Source: Bacteroidota bacterium (GTDB lineage Bacteria; Bacteroidota; Bacteroidia; Bacteroidales; Prolixibacteraceae). From it: a stretch of DNA of 22,602 nt. The stretch covers positions 1 to 22,602 of the forward strand of contig JABMPI010000724.1 in assembly GCA_013203755.1 (NCBI GenBank). The letters are read 5' to 3'. Positions 15,481 to 22,602 of the stretch are shown here, piece after piece. Each line of letters starts with the position of its first letter. Positions within the stretch are counted from its first letter, which is position 1. The position numbers were made by a program, and so were the translations under genes. Below the pieces are notes generated by a model. It was not told where the DNA came from, did not search any database, and worked only from the letters and a program-made list of their open reading frames with translations.

Positions 15481-16647
15481 TTAAAAATCTGAGTATAATA
15501 AATATTTTTTTCGAAGTGCTTTGTATTCCGTTAATTCAGACTGCCAACTTTCCAATATCTCCTTTTCATTTTTTCCTTCACGAATTTGTTTGATTAAATC
15601 GCTGGTACCGGCTAGTTTATTTACCCATTGTTCACGGGTAATAAATTCTTTTTCAGTTTCAAACTGTGCATAAAAATCAAGAAAATATTTTAATGTGAAT
15701 TTTGGGATTTCATCCAATTGGCACAAATCAATACCGTAACAAACCTTTCCTTTATTTAACGGATTTATCGCCACGCCGGGAATACTTTTAGGCGTAAACT
15801 GAAACTCTCCCAAATCGGATTTCAATCCTCCCAAAACCTGGAAAGGAAATTCGGTACCACGACCAACGCTAACACTAGTAGCCTCAAAAAAACAAAGCGA
15901 AGGATAAAGCCTAACCGACAAATAATTTGGCAAGTTTGGCGAAGGGTTTACCGGCAATTCATATTTTGTTGAATGTGTATAATTTTTTACTGGAATAACT
16001 TCTAATTCACATTGCTTTCCGGCTTTGTGCCACTTTTCCCCATTTATCATTTTTGCTAATTCGCCAACAGTTAAACCATGAACTATTGGAATGGGGTGCA
16101 TTCCTACAAACGATTGAAATTCAGGTTTCAAAATTGGACCGGCGACATAATCTCCATTTGGATTTGGACGATCGAAAACAAGCAGTGGCAAATCGTTTTC
16201 GGCACACGCTTCCAATACATAATGCAACGTCGAGATGTAAGTATAAAACCGACACCCCACATCCTGAATATCAAAAATAACAACATCCAAATTATTTAAA
16301 TGCTCCTTTGTTGGCTTTTTGGTTTCTCCGTATAAAGAAAATACCGGAATACCCGTTTTTTTATCTATGCCATCTTCAATTTTTGCACCTGCCGATGCAT
16401 CTCCACGAAAACCATGTTCCGGCGCAAATATCTTTTCAACCTTAACATTCTTACTCAATAAAAAATCTACCAAATGATTATCACCAACCATCGATGTATG
16501 ATTAACTACCAACCCCACACTTTTACCTTTCAGTAATGGCAGATATTCTTCCCACTGCTCAGCGCCAGTTACAATTTTATTATTTTCCGAAACGGAGCAA
16601 AATCCAACCGAAATCAATAAAATTACCAATCCTATAAACTTTAACAT
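15481..16647 (-). CDS. namZ: Exo-beta-N-acetylmuramidase NamZ (DUF1343)
   Basis: NamZ-family enzymes (DUF1343, formerly YbbC) cleave MurNAc from the non-reducing end of peptidoglycan fragments. The 388-residue product has a hydrophobic signal peptide (residues 1-17); the Cys at 17 is preceded by G-F, which is not a good lipobox, so it is probably a soluble periplasmic protein. Family blocks are all present: 'GLVVNHTS' (45-52), 'APEHGFRG' (75-82, with the conserved Glu77 in the putative active cleft), 'DIQDVGCRFYTYISTL' (126-141), 'DRPNPNG' (159-165) and 'GMHPIPIVHGLTVGELA'. It heads a two-gene operon with the symporter and is divergent from the GH3 gene. The 103-bp divergent gap (16648-16750) is AT-rich; I find no full TAnnTTTG box there on either strand. 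Confidence 0.93.
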   Translation of the reverse strand: MLKFIGLVILLISVGFCSVSENNKIVTGAEQWEEYLPLLKGKSVGLVVNHTSMVGDNHLVDFLLSKNVKVEKIFAPEHGFRGDASAGAKIEDGIDKKTGIPVFSLYGETKKPTKEHLNNLDVVIFDIQDVGCRFYTYISTLHYVLEACAENDLPLLVFDRPNPNGDYVAGPILKPEFQSFVGMHPIPIVHGLTVGELAKMINGEKWHKAGKQCELEVIPVKNYTHSTKYELPVNPSPNLPNYLSVRLYPSLCFFEATSVSVGRGTEFPFQVLGGLKSDLGEFQFTPKSIPGVAINPLNKGKVCYGIDLCQLDEIPKFTLKYFLDFYAQFETEKEFITREQWVNKLAGTSDLIKQIREGKNEKEILESWQSELTEYKALRKKYLLYSDF

Positions 16648-16750
16648 ACTCTTTAAAATATTACATTTGCAAATACGAAAAATGCCAATTTAGATTTTCG
16701 AATTAAAATGTCATTCGCTTAAACATTAACATTGCCCGTAAAAGTACTTT

Positions 16751-19702
16751 ATGAAAGTTATTCCAAAAATAATTCTGATTATATTTTTCATTCTAGTAGC
16801 AAATATTTCTACTTTAAATGCAACCGAGCCTCCTTTTGCAGCTTTTAAAAACGATAGCTGGGTAACCGGACAATTGCAAAAAATGACCCTGGAAGAGAAA
16901 ATTGCACAACTGATGATGATTACCGCTTATCCGAAACAAAACGAAGAAAGTAAAACAATAATTGTTGATTTAATAAAAACATACAAACCCGGTGGCGTTT
17001 TAGTAATGCAGGGAACACCGGCAAAAACAACGTCGTGGATTAATCAGTTTCAGGAAGTTTCCGCAACGCCGCTGTTGGTTGCAATTGATGGAGAGTGGGG
17101 ATTAAAAATGCGCACCGACAGTACGATGACTTATCCGTACGCACAGGCAATTGGTGCAGTTCAAGACTCAACATACATTTATCAGATGGGTCGCGATTTT
17201 GGCAACCAGCTGAAACAAATGGGAATTAATATGAATTTTGCTCCCGTTGCCGATGTAAATACCAACCCGAATAATCCGGTTATAAATTTCCGCTCGTTTG
17301 GTGAAGACAAAATAAATGTGGCTGAAAAAGCGTGGATGGTGGCCAAAGGAATGCAAGATGCAGGAGTAATTCCGGTGGCTAAACATTTCCCGGGACATGG
17401 CGATACAAAAACCGATTCGCACCAAGCATTGCCATTAATTGCTCATTCGAAAAAAAGGATGGATGAAATGGAATCGTACCCCTTCCGATATTTGGCAGAA
17501 AAGGGAATTAGCGGAATTATGTCAGCTCACCTCAACGTTCCTTCACTCGACAATTCTGGCAAACCATCATCTCTTTCAAAAAAAATAATTACCGATTATC
17601 TAAAAAATGAAATTGGCTTTTCGGGGTTTGTAGTTACCGATGCCATTAATATGAAAGGCGTAAGAACCGAAGCCGGAAACACCGAAGTAGAAGCTTTAAA
17701 AGCCGGAAACGATTTAATTGAATTTGTGCCGGATTTAAAAAAAGCGATAGAATCGGTTAAGTTGGCTATTGAAAATGGAGAACTTTCTTTGGCAGAAATC
17801 GATGCAAAATGCACTACTGTTTTAGCACTAAAACGTTGGGTAAATTTAAATGAATACAAACCTGCCGAAACAAAAAATCTAACCGCACGTTTAAATTCGC
17901 CCTACTACGAAGTTACCTGCCGCAAACTAATTCAAGGTTCTTTGACGGTGTTAAAAAACGATGATGTTTTACCGGTTCAAGATTTAGACACTCATAAAAT
18001 TGCCTCTGTAAATATTGGAGGAAGTAATATTTCATCCTTTCAAAAAATGTTAAACAATTACACACAGGTCGACAACTTTTTTCTTTCTAAAGAAGCGACA
18101 GAACGCGACTGGGTTAACCTGCGTAAAAAACTGGAAAACTACAATTTGGTAATTGCCGGCATCGAAGGAATTAATCTGTATCCTTCGGAAAAATACGGAA
18201 GCAGCGAAATTCAAAGAAGAGCGGTTTCTGAAATTGTTCAAGATAACAATTCGGTATTTGTATTTTTTGGAAATGCTTACGCTTTAAAATATTTTGAGAA
18301 TATTCATCATTCAAAAGGACTTATTTTAGCTTATCAAAATAACAAACTCACTCAAAAAGTAGCTGCCCAGTTAGTTTTTGGGGCAACAAATGCTTCCGGA
18401 AAACTTCCGGTTTCCATCGACAACCGTTTTAAACTACAGGACGGAATCCAGGTAAGAAAAAATAAAAGTTTTTCGTACACTATTCCCGAAGAAGTAGGAA
18501 TAAAGACTACTCTTCTTCATCAAAAAATAGATTCCATTGCAAACCTTGGGATCGAAAAAAAAGCCTATCCCGGCTGTCAGGTTTTAGTAGCAAAAAACGG
18601 GAAAGTGTTATTCCATAAATGCTATGGATTTCATACTTACAATAGTATTCAGCAAGTTGAAAAAGAAAACATTTACGATTGGGCATCGGTTACAAAGGTT
18701 ACCGGTCCGCTACCTGCAATTATGAAATTGGTGGATGAAAAGAAAATTAATATTGATTCGCCATTTAGCAATTACTGGCCCGATTTTAAAAACTCCAACA
18801 AAAAGAATATAAAATTTCGAGAAATACTGGCGCATCAAGCACAACTTTTACCATGGATTCCTTTTTGGACAATGACCCTAAATAAAAAAGGTACACTGAG
18901 CCGGAAAGTCTTCAAAAACAAACCAACAAAAAAGTTTAATGTGCGTGTTTCTGAAAATTTATATATGAACGAGAATTTTCGGAAAACTATGTACGATACA
19001 ATCCGGGATTCTGAACTAAAACCAAAAAAGGAATATTTATATTCAGGATTAAGTTTTTATTTGTATCCCGAGATTATAACCAATTTAACAGGCCAGCCAT
19101 ATGAAGATTTTCTAAAGAATAATTTCTATAAGCCACTGGGAGCACATTCAATTACATATAACGCATATAAACATTTTCCATTAAAAAGAATAATTCCAAC
19201 GGAAAAAGATGACTTCTTCAGAAATGAAATATTACAAGGTTTTGTGCACGACGAAGGGGCGGCAATGATGGGTGGAGTTTCGGGAAATGCCGGACTTTTT
19301 GGAACGACCAACGATTTAGCTAAACTCTTTCAAATGTATTTGCAAAAAGGATATTTTGGAGGACGACGTTATATTTCTGAAAATACGATTAATGAATTTA
19401 TCCGAATTCAATACCCAGACAATAAAAACCGACGTGGATTAGGGTTTGATAAACCTTTAATCGACAACAATAAAAATAATTTAGAAGATGCATACCCTGC
19501 AGTAAATTCAAGCAAAAACAGTTTCGGGCACAGCGGATTTACCGGCACTTTTGTATGGGCAGACCCCGACAATAAATTGCTTTTTATTTTTATGTCGAAC
19601 CGCGTTTCCCCAACTCGTGAAAATCAGTTATTATATAAACATAACATCAGGACAGCAATGCATCAGGCAATTTACGATTGTATAAAAACCGGGATCAATT
19701 GA
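16751..19702 (+). CDS. NagZ-type GH3 glucosaminidase fused to serine beta-lactamase-like domain
   Basis: A 983-residue exported two-enzyme fusion. The signal peptide spans residues 1-24 (cleavage near LNA-TEP). The GH3 domain (about 35-375) has the NagZ-specific catalytic loop 'KHFPGHGDTKTDSH' (211-224, Asp/His acid-base H224 with D222) and the nucleophile D297 in 'FVVTDAINMKG'. It should release terminal GlcNAc from peptidoglycan or muropeptides. A GH3 C-terminal alpha/beta region follows (about 380-560). The C-terminal domain (about 585-980) is of the S12 beta-lactamase/DD-peptidase class: S646-V-T-K649, Y764-S-G and H927-S-G. The third residue of the Y-S-N/D motif is Gly here. Such fusions are common in Bacteroidota. 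It is divergent from namZ and the symporter, pointing to joint peptidoglycan salvage. Confidence 0.93.
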   Translation: MKVIPKIILIIFFILVANISTLNATEPPFAAFKNDSWVTGQLQKMTLEEKIAQLMMITAYPKQNEESKTIIVDLIKTYKPGGVLVMQGTPAKTTSWINQFQEVSATPLLVAIDGEWGLKMRTDSTMTYPYAQAIGAVQDSTYIYQMGRDFGNQLKQMGINMNFAPVADVNTNPNNPVINFRSFGEDKINVAEKAWMVAKGMQDAGVIPVAKHFPGHGDTKTDSHQALPLIAHSKKRMDEMESYPFRYLAEKGISGIMSAHLNVPSLDNSGKPSSLSKKIITDYLKNEIGFSGFVVTDAINMKGVRTEAGNTEVEALKAGNDLIEFVPDLKKAIESVKLAIENGELSLAEIDAKCTTVLALKRWVNLNEYKPAETKNLTARLNSPYYEVTCRKLIQGSLTVLKNDDVLPVQDLDTHKIASVNIGGSNISSFQKMLNNYTQVDNFFLSKEATERDWVNLRKKLENYNLVIAGIEGINLYPSEKYGSSEIQRRAVSEIVQDNNSVFVFFGNAYALKYFENIHHSKGLILAYQNNKLTQKVAAQLVFGATNASGKLPVSIDNRFKLQDGIQVRKNKSFSYTIPEEVGIKTTLLHQKIDSIANLGIEKKAYPGCQVLVAKNGKVLFHKCYGFHTYNSIQQVEKENIYDWASVTKVTGPLPAIMKLVDEKKINIDSPFSNYWPDFKNSNKKNIKFREILAHQAQLLPWIPFWTMTLNKKGTLSRKVFKNKPTKKFNVRVSENLYMNENFRKTMYDTIRDSELKPKKEYLYSGLSFYLYPEIITNLTGQPYEDFLKNNFYKPLGAHSITYNAYKHFPLKRIIPTEKDDFFRNEILQGFVHDEGAAMMGGVSGNAGLFGTTNDLAKLFQMYLQKGYFGGRRYISENTINEFIRIQYPDNKNRRGLGFDKPLIDNNKNNLEDAYPAVNSSKNSFGHSGFTGTFVWADPDNKLLFIFMSNRVSPTRENQLLYKHNIRTAMHQAIYDCIKTGIN

Positions 19703-19727
19703 TTCTTAAAAATTGTTAATATTTTTG
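19699..19727 (+). promoter_or_regulatory. Candidate distal promoter for the 84-residue protein gene
   Basis: TTG (19699-19701), 18 bp, then TATTTTTG (19720-19727) fit the -33/-7 pattern well. It overlaps the GH3 stop codon region and would give a leader of about 220 nt. A weak hairpin (19728-19745, TTAAACCA/TGGTTAA) lies at the predicted start and has no T-tract, so it is not a terminator. Confidence 0.4.
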
Positions 19728-19864
19728 TTAAACCATTCTGGTTAATATGTTAATACGAATCTATACAGTCAGATTTACAGACACTTGCGACCTACCAATT
19801 CCTTCGATTTTTATTTCAGAAAATTCCATATTTTTCACCAAGATAAAAACCTGCCAATAAATCT

Positions 19865-19894
19865 TTTGTTATTAAATTATTAATTCTAATTTTA
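19865..19894 (+). promoter_or_regulatory. Candidate proximal promoter for the 84-residue protein gene
   Basis: TTTG (19865-19868), 18 bp, then TAATTTTA (19887-19894) give a -33/-7 pair with one mismatch in the last base of the -7 box. The predicted leader is about 54 nt, more usual than that of the distal candidate. Apart from the two candidate promoters and the weak hairpin, the 252-bp gap 19703-19954 shows nothing else I can name. Confidence 0.35.
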
Positions 19895-19954
19895 CAAGTA
19901 GAGACAGAATTATTAAAATAATCTAAAGTTTAAACAAATAAAATAACAGGCATC

Positions 19955-20209
19955 ATGGAGAAAAAAATCACATTTAACGAACTACGCAAAATAAAAGACA
20001 GTTTACCTGACGGTGCAATTAGAAAAATGGCTCAAGAATTTGAAGTTTCGGCAGAAACCGTCAGGAATTATTTTGGAGGTGCTAATTACACAAACGGAAC
20101 AGCAGTAGGCATCCATATGGAACCAGGGCCAAACGGCGGAATTGTTCTTCTGGATGACAGCAAAATGCTTGACAGAGCCAGAGAAATTTTAGAAGCTGAA
20201 GCAGTTTAA
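19955..20209 (+). CDS. Small helix-turn-helix-like protein, function unknown
   Basis: An 84-residue protein. I do not recognise a named family. Residues 18-40 ('PDGAIRKMAQEFEVSAETVR' then NYF) read as a helix-turn-helix: a first helix with 'IRKMAQEF', a turn at 'EVS' and a recognition-like helix 'AETVRNYF'. This resembles the start of Trp-repressor/resolvase-type HTH domains. A Gly/Asn/Pro-rich middle (41-63) and the strand-like 'GGIVLLDD' follow, then a C-terminal amphipathic acidic helix 'MLDRAREILEAEAV' that could dimerise. A small DNA-binding regulator is the best guess. The acidic composition and clean coding frame, own promoter candidates and own terminator make it a genuine monocistronic gene rather than a chance frame. 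Confidence 0.8.
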   Translation: MEKKITFNELRKIKDSLPDGAIRKMAQEFEVSAETVRNYFGGANYTNGTAVGIHMEPGPNGGIVLLDDSKMLDRAREILEAEAV

Positions 20210-20240
20210 CAAAAACTTTAATTTTTCAATTAAATATTGC

Positions 20241-20276
20241 AAAACTGTCCTATCTTTATGGGGCAGTTTTTTTTTA
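20241..20276 (+). terminator. Intrinsic terminator after the 84-residue protein gene
   Basis: AAAACTGTCC (20241-20250) pairs with GGGCAGTTTT (20261-20270), 10 bp with one G-U pair, around a 10-nt loop, and runs into a T-tract to 20275. The loop contains TATCTTTA, one base off the -7 box. Since the next gene starts only 26 bp after the T-tract, that box may serve as its promoter. Confidence 0.9.
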
Positions 20277-20301
20277 TTAATTACAACTAAACCTTTTTAC
20301 C

Positions 20302-21099
20302 ATGAAAAAAGTATCTTCCGCTTTTCTATTTTCTATTGTACTTTTATTTTTTGTATCATGTAATCAGTGGCAACCACTTTTTAATGGAGAGGACCTTACA
20401 GGTTGGGATACCTGGGTTGGGCCTACCGAAGAAGGTGGAGAATCTATTGGCTTAAACAAAGACCCCTTAAATCTATTTTCCGTTGTTGATATGGACGGTG
20501 AAAAAGTAATAAGAATCTCGGGTAAAAAAAATGCCTCGCTAGCTACAAAAAAGGAATTCGAGAATTATCACTTAACCATGGAATTTAAATGGGGTGATGA
20601 ATTGACTACAAGATGGAACTCAGGGCTTTTATACCACAGCTACGGACCATTTGGCGAAGGCATTGGTGTTTGGATGAGTTCACACGAGTTGCAACTGTTA
20701 ACCGGACATGTTGGTGATTCATACAGAATGGGAAAATCCTATTGCGAGATTCCAATGGTTAAAAACAGCGAAGACCAGTATATTTATACGAAAGATGGGG
20801 AAAAAACACCATCTGTTCCCGGATCAGCAACAAAAATTATTGCAAAGAATAACGACTATGAAAAAGCATCGGGAGAATGGAATACAGTGGAACTTTATTG
20901 CTATGGCAGAACTTCAGTTCATGTTGTAAACGGGATAGCGAACATGATAAACTACAATTCAGGTAAATATCTTGGCGAAGGGAATATTGAACCACTCACG
21001 AAAGGAAAAATCCAGTTTCAATCAGAAGGAGGAGAATTGTTTATTAAAAACATTCATATTAAACCAATAAAAGAAATTCCCGCTGAATTATTACAATAA
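20302..21099 (+). CDS. DUF1080 / 3-keto-disaccharide hydrolase family lipoprotein
   Basis: A 265-residue lipoprotein of the DUF1080 family, a LamG/concanavalin-like beta-sandwich now linked in some members to hydrolysis of 3-keto-glycosides. The lipobox is FVSC with lipid Cys20. The signature 'LFNGEDLTGWDTW' (26-38) starts the fold, followed by 'NYHLTMEFKWG', 'RWNSGLLYH', 'SHELQLL', 'GEWNTVELYCYG' and 'GKIQFQSEGGELFIKNIHIKPI', all standard. It stands alone, with no oxidoreductase or isomerase partner of the 3-keto-sugar pathway in the window, so the substrate is open. It is bracketed by two intrinsic terminators and is therefore its own transcript. The start ATG follows 'TTTTTACC', with no Shine-Dalgarno sequence. 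Confidence 0.92.
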   Translation: MKKVSSAFLFSIVLLFFVSCNQWQPLFNGEDLTGWDTWVGPTEEGGESIGLNKDPLNLFSVVDMDGEKVIRISGKKNASLATKKEFENYHLTMEFKWGDELTTRWNSGLLYHSYGPFGEGIGVWMSSHELQLLTGHVGDSYRMGKSYCEIPMVKNSEDQYIYTKDGEKTPSVPGSATKIIAKNNDYEKASGEWNTVELYCYGRTSVHVVNGIANMINYNSGKYLGEGNIEPLTKGKIQFQSEGGELFIKNIHIKPIKEIPAELLQ

Positions 21100-21113
21100 A
21101 AATATTTCAAATT

Positions 21114-21149
21114 AAAGAAACCCGTTTCCATTGGAGCGGGTTTCTTTTT
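21114..21149 (+). terminator. Intrinsic terminator after the DUF1080 gene
   Basis: A perfect 11-bp stem, AAAGAAACCCG (21114-21124) with CGGGTTTCTTT (21137-21147), closes a 12-nt loop; the T-rich 3' arm continues TTG. It starts 15 bp past the stop codon. The complementary A-rich 5' arm could also work on the minus strand, but no gene converges here. Confidence 0.92.
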
Positions 21150-21199
21150 GTTATTGATCTGAGTTACTAACATATACCACCTAATCGTTAACATCTTTA

Positions 21200-21231
21200 T
21201 TTGAAAAAACTTTCAGAAAAAACTAATCTTG
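21200..21231 (+). promoter_or_regulatory. Candidate promoter for the NCS2 permease gene
   Basis: TTTG (21200-21203), 20 bp, then TAATCTTG (21224-21231), one mismatch to TAnnTTTG. The predicted start near 21238 leaves a leader of about 17 nt before the ATG at 21255. Confidence 0.45.
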
Positions 21232-21254
21232 TAAAAATTTAAATCATAACAGAA

Positions 21255-22457
21255 ATGAGTGAAAAATCTTTCCGTGAACAATTTACCCCAAAAAACACAA
21301 TTCTTGGAGTACAATTTCTATTTGTTGCATTTGGAGCAACTGTACTTGTGCCACTTCTTGTTGGAATAGACCCTGCCGTTGCACTATTTACTGCGGGAGT
21401 CGGAACCTTACTATTTCATTTAATTACAAAAGGACAGGTACCTGTATTTTTAGGAAGTAGTTTTGCATTTATCGCTCCAATTATTGAAGCCACAAAATTG
21501 TTTGGCTGGCCCGGAACACTGTCAGGTATAATTGCGGTGGGTGTTGTTTACGGAATTGTATCGGCTTTGGTAAAAGCACGAGGATTAACATTTGTCGAAC
21601 GACTTTTTCCGGCAGTTGTAGTTGGTCCGGTGATTATGATTATTGGTTTGTCGCTGGCTTCGGTTGCTGTAGACATGGCAAAAACCGATTGGCCAATTGC
21701 TGTTATAACTCTGGCAACTGCCGTTTCAATAGTTGTTTTTGGTAAAAAAATGATAAAACTGATTCCTATTTTTATTGCAATAACAGTTGGGTACATCGTT
21801 TCTGCAGTTTGGGGAAAAGTAGAATATACAGCAATTCAGGACGCCGCGTGGTTTTCACTTCCTGCTTTTACAGTTCCAAAATTTAGCTGGCAAGCCATTC
21901 TATATATGATTCCTGTTGCAATTGCTCCAATTATTGAACACGTTGGAGACGTTTATGCCATTGGAGGTGTGTGCGACAAAAACTTTATTGAAAAACCAGG
22001 ATTGCATCGTACTTTATTGGGCGATGGTGTTGCTACCGCACTGGCTGGTTTTTTTGGTGGTGTTCCTAACACTACATACTCAGAGGTAACTGGGGCAATT
22101 GCATTAACTAAAGTTACAAACCCATTTATATTAAGAATAGCAGCAATTACTGCAATTGTTTTTGCTTTTGTGGGAAAAATTAGCGGATTCTTAAAAACCA
22201 TTCCACAAGCGGTTTTAGGTGGAATTATGTTGCTGCTTTTTGGAATGATTGCTTCTATCGGTATCAAAACGCTTATCGATGCGAAAGCCAATTTAGGCGA
22301 AACCCGAAATCAGGTAATTGTATCGGTTGTGCTAACAGTGGGAATTGGTGGTGCAATAATTCAATATGGAAACTTTTCTCTTGCCGGAATTGGATTGGCT
22401 GCCACTGTTGGAATTATATTAAATCTAATTCTTCCAAAAACAAAAGAGGAAGCGTAA
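21255..22457 (+). CDS. NCS2-family uracil/nucleobase permease
   Basis: A 400-residue inner-membrane proton symporter of the nucleobase:cation symporter-2 (UraA/PyrP-like) family, with 12-14 hydrophobic segments in the 7+7 inverted-repeat fold. Diagnostic stretches are 'VPVFLGSSFAFIAPI' (62-76), 'IAPIIEHVGDVYAIGG' (223-238) and 'GGVPNTTYSEVTGAIALTKV' (268-287). E228 and E277 align with the substrate-binding Glu241 and Glu290 of E. coli UraA. The position of UraA His245 is Asp232 here, as in many purine/xanthine members. Uracil is the likeliest substrate from the PNTTYSE block, but specificity is uncertain. It has its own promoter candidate and a strong terminator. No pyrimidine gene is adjacent. 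Confidence 0.9.
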   Translation: MSEKSFREQFTPKNTILGVQFLFVAFGATVLVPLLVGIDPAVALFTAGVGTLLFHLITKGQVPVFLGSSFAFIAPIIEATKLFGWPGTLSGIIAVGVVYGIVSALVKARGLTFVERLFPAVVVGPVIMIIGLSLASVAVDMAKTDWPIAVITLATAVSIVVFGKKMIKLIPIFIAITVGYIVSAVWGKVEYTAIQDAAWFSLPAFTVPKFSWQAILYMIPVAIAPIIEHVGDVYAIGGVCDKNFIEKPGLHRTLLGDGVATALAGFFGGVPNTTYSEVTGAIALTKVTNPFILRIAAITAIVFAFVGKISGFLKTIPQAVLGGIMLLLFGMIASIGIKTLIDAKANLGETRNQVIVSVVLTVGIGGAIIQYGNFSLAGIGLAATVGIILNLILPKTKEEA

Positions 22458-22488
22458 ATTATAACTTTTTTACATAGTAAAATCTAAA

Positions 22489-22535
22489 GATGCCATTTGT
22501 ATATTTTATTTGAATACAGATGGCATCTTTTTTTT
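22489..22535 (+). terminator. Intrinsic terminator after the permease gene
   Basis: GATGCCATTTGTAT (22489-22502) pairs with ATACAGATGGCATC (22514-22527), 14 bp with one G-U pair, around an 11-nt loop, followed by eight T residues. It is the longest stem in the window and starts 32 bp after the permease stop. Confidence 0.93.
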
Positions 22536-22558
22536 AATATACTCAATGTAGATAGCTT

Positions 22559-22587
22559 TTCGGGAATTGAGCAAAGCGAAATCCGAA
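22559..22587. repeat. Imperfect palindrome at the right edge
   Basis: TTCGG (22559-22563) and CCGAA (22583-22587) flank a partly self-complementary core centred on GC-AAA-GC (22571-22577). The alignment needs two unpaired bases, so the hairpin is weak. It lies beyond the permease terminator and may belong to an intergenic repeat that continues past the window. Confidence 0.25.
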
Positions 22588-22602
22588 TACCAATTACAAA
22601 AA

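Noticed and set aside
16648..16750. Divergent promoters between namZ and the GH3 fusion
   Set aside because: Only partial matches (for example CGTATTTG on the minus strand) without suitable -33 spacing; not reported as features.
19728..19745. Hairpin TTAAACCA/TGGTTAA as terminator of the GH3 fusion gene
   Set aside because: The stem is short, AT-rich and bulged and lacks a T-tract; it also sits at a predicted transcription start.
21953..22291. A 112-codon minus-strand frame
   Set aside because: It is the antisense shadow of the NCS2 permease; its Ala/Ile/Pro-rich composition mirrors the membrane protein's codons.
1..22602. CRISPR array, prophage, insertion sequence, toxin-antitoxin or defence genes
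   Set aside because: No spaced direct repeats, transposase, integrase or nuclease-pair signatures were seen; the genes are core or ordinary accessory functions.

Overview
The window comes from an AT-rich chromosome of a member of the Bacteroidota, most likely an environmental, gut-like or marine anaerobe or facultative relative of the Marinilabiliales/Prolixibacteraceae type; the family is inference. The phylum call rests on three things. There is a type IX secretion (T9SS) cluster (PorU, PorV, GldJ), which is found only in this phylum. The promoters match the Bacteroidota pattern, with a -7 box TAnnTTTG and a -33 TTG/TTTG, and Shine-Dalgarno sequences are nearly absent. Several lipoproteins have SSC-type lipoboxes. 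I see no insertion sequence, phage gene, CRISPR array, tRNA or rRNA. It reads as core chromosome rather than an island.

Bases 1-9860: after the tail of a plus-strand gene comes a minus-strand run porU - porV - ispF - CoA-binding protein - thioredoxin-like protein. The last four are tightly packed (1-nt overlap, 1-nt gap, 18-nt gap). Divergent from porU are gldJ and murF on the plus strand, separated by an intrinsic terminator. The T9SS sortase (PorU), its outer-membrane shuttle (PorV) and a periplasmic-ring/gliding lipoprotein (GldJ) therefore sit between isoprenoid (ispF) and peptidoglycan (murF) genes, an arrangement I recall from other Bacteroidota. A classical thioredoxin gene (minus) converges on murF. 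Between them lies an inverted-repeat element that may be a dispersed repeat.

Bases 9860-14000: a CCA-adding enzyme (plus) converges on a minus-strand pair. The pair is a beta-helix surface lipoprotein followed by a secreted endonuclease/exonuclease/phosphatase-fold enzyme, coupled by an 11-bp overlap. The stop codons of the CCA gene and the phosphatase gene share four bases.

Bases 14000-19700: a peptidoglycan-salvage locus. On the minus strand, namZ (exo-N-acetylmuramidase, DUF1343) is followed 9 bp later by a sodium:solute symporter. Divergently, on the plus strand, lies a 983-residue fusion of a NagZ-type GH3 beta-N-acetylglucosaminidase and a serine beta-lactamase/DD-peptidase-like domain. 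Together these could trim alternating MurNAc and GlcNAc from peptidoglycan chains, remove or process peptides, and import the released sugar. This is the most interesting functional unit in the window.

Bases 19700-22602: three plus-strand monocistronic-looking genes, two of them ending directly in strong intrinsic terminators and the third in another. They encode an 84-residue helix-turn-helix-like protein, a DUF1080 (3-keto-disaccharide hydrolase family) lipoprotein and an NCS2-family uracil/nucleobase permease. No gap between genes exceeds 300 bases; the longest are 19703-19954 and 9862-10044, both described below.
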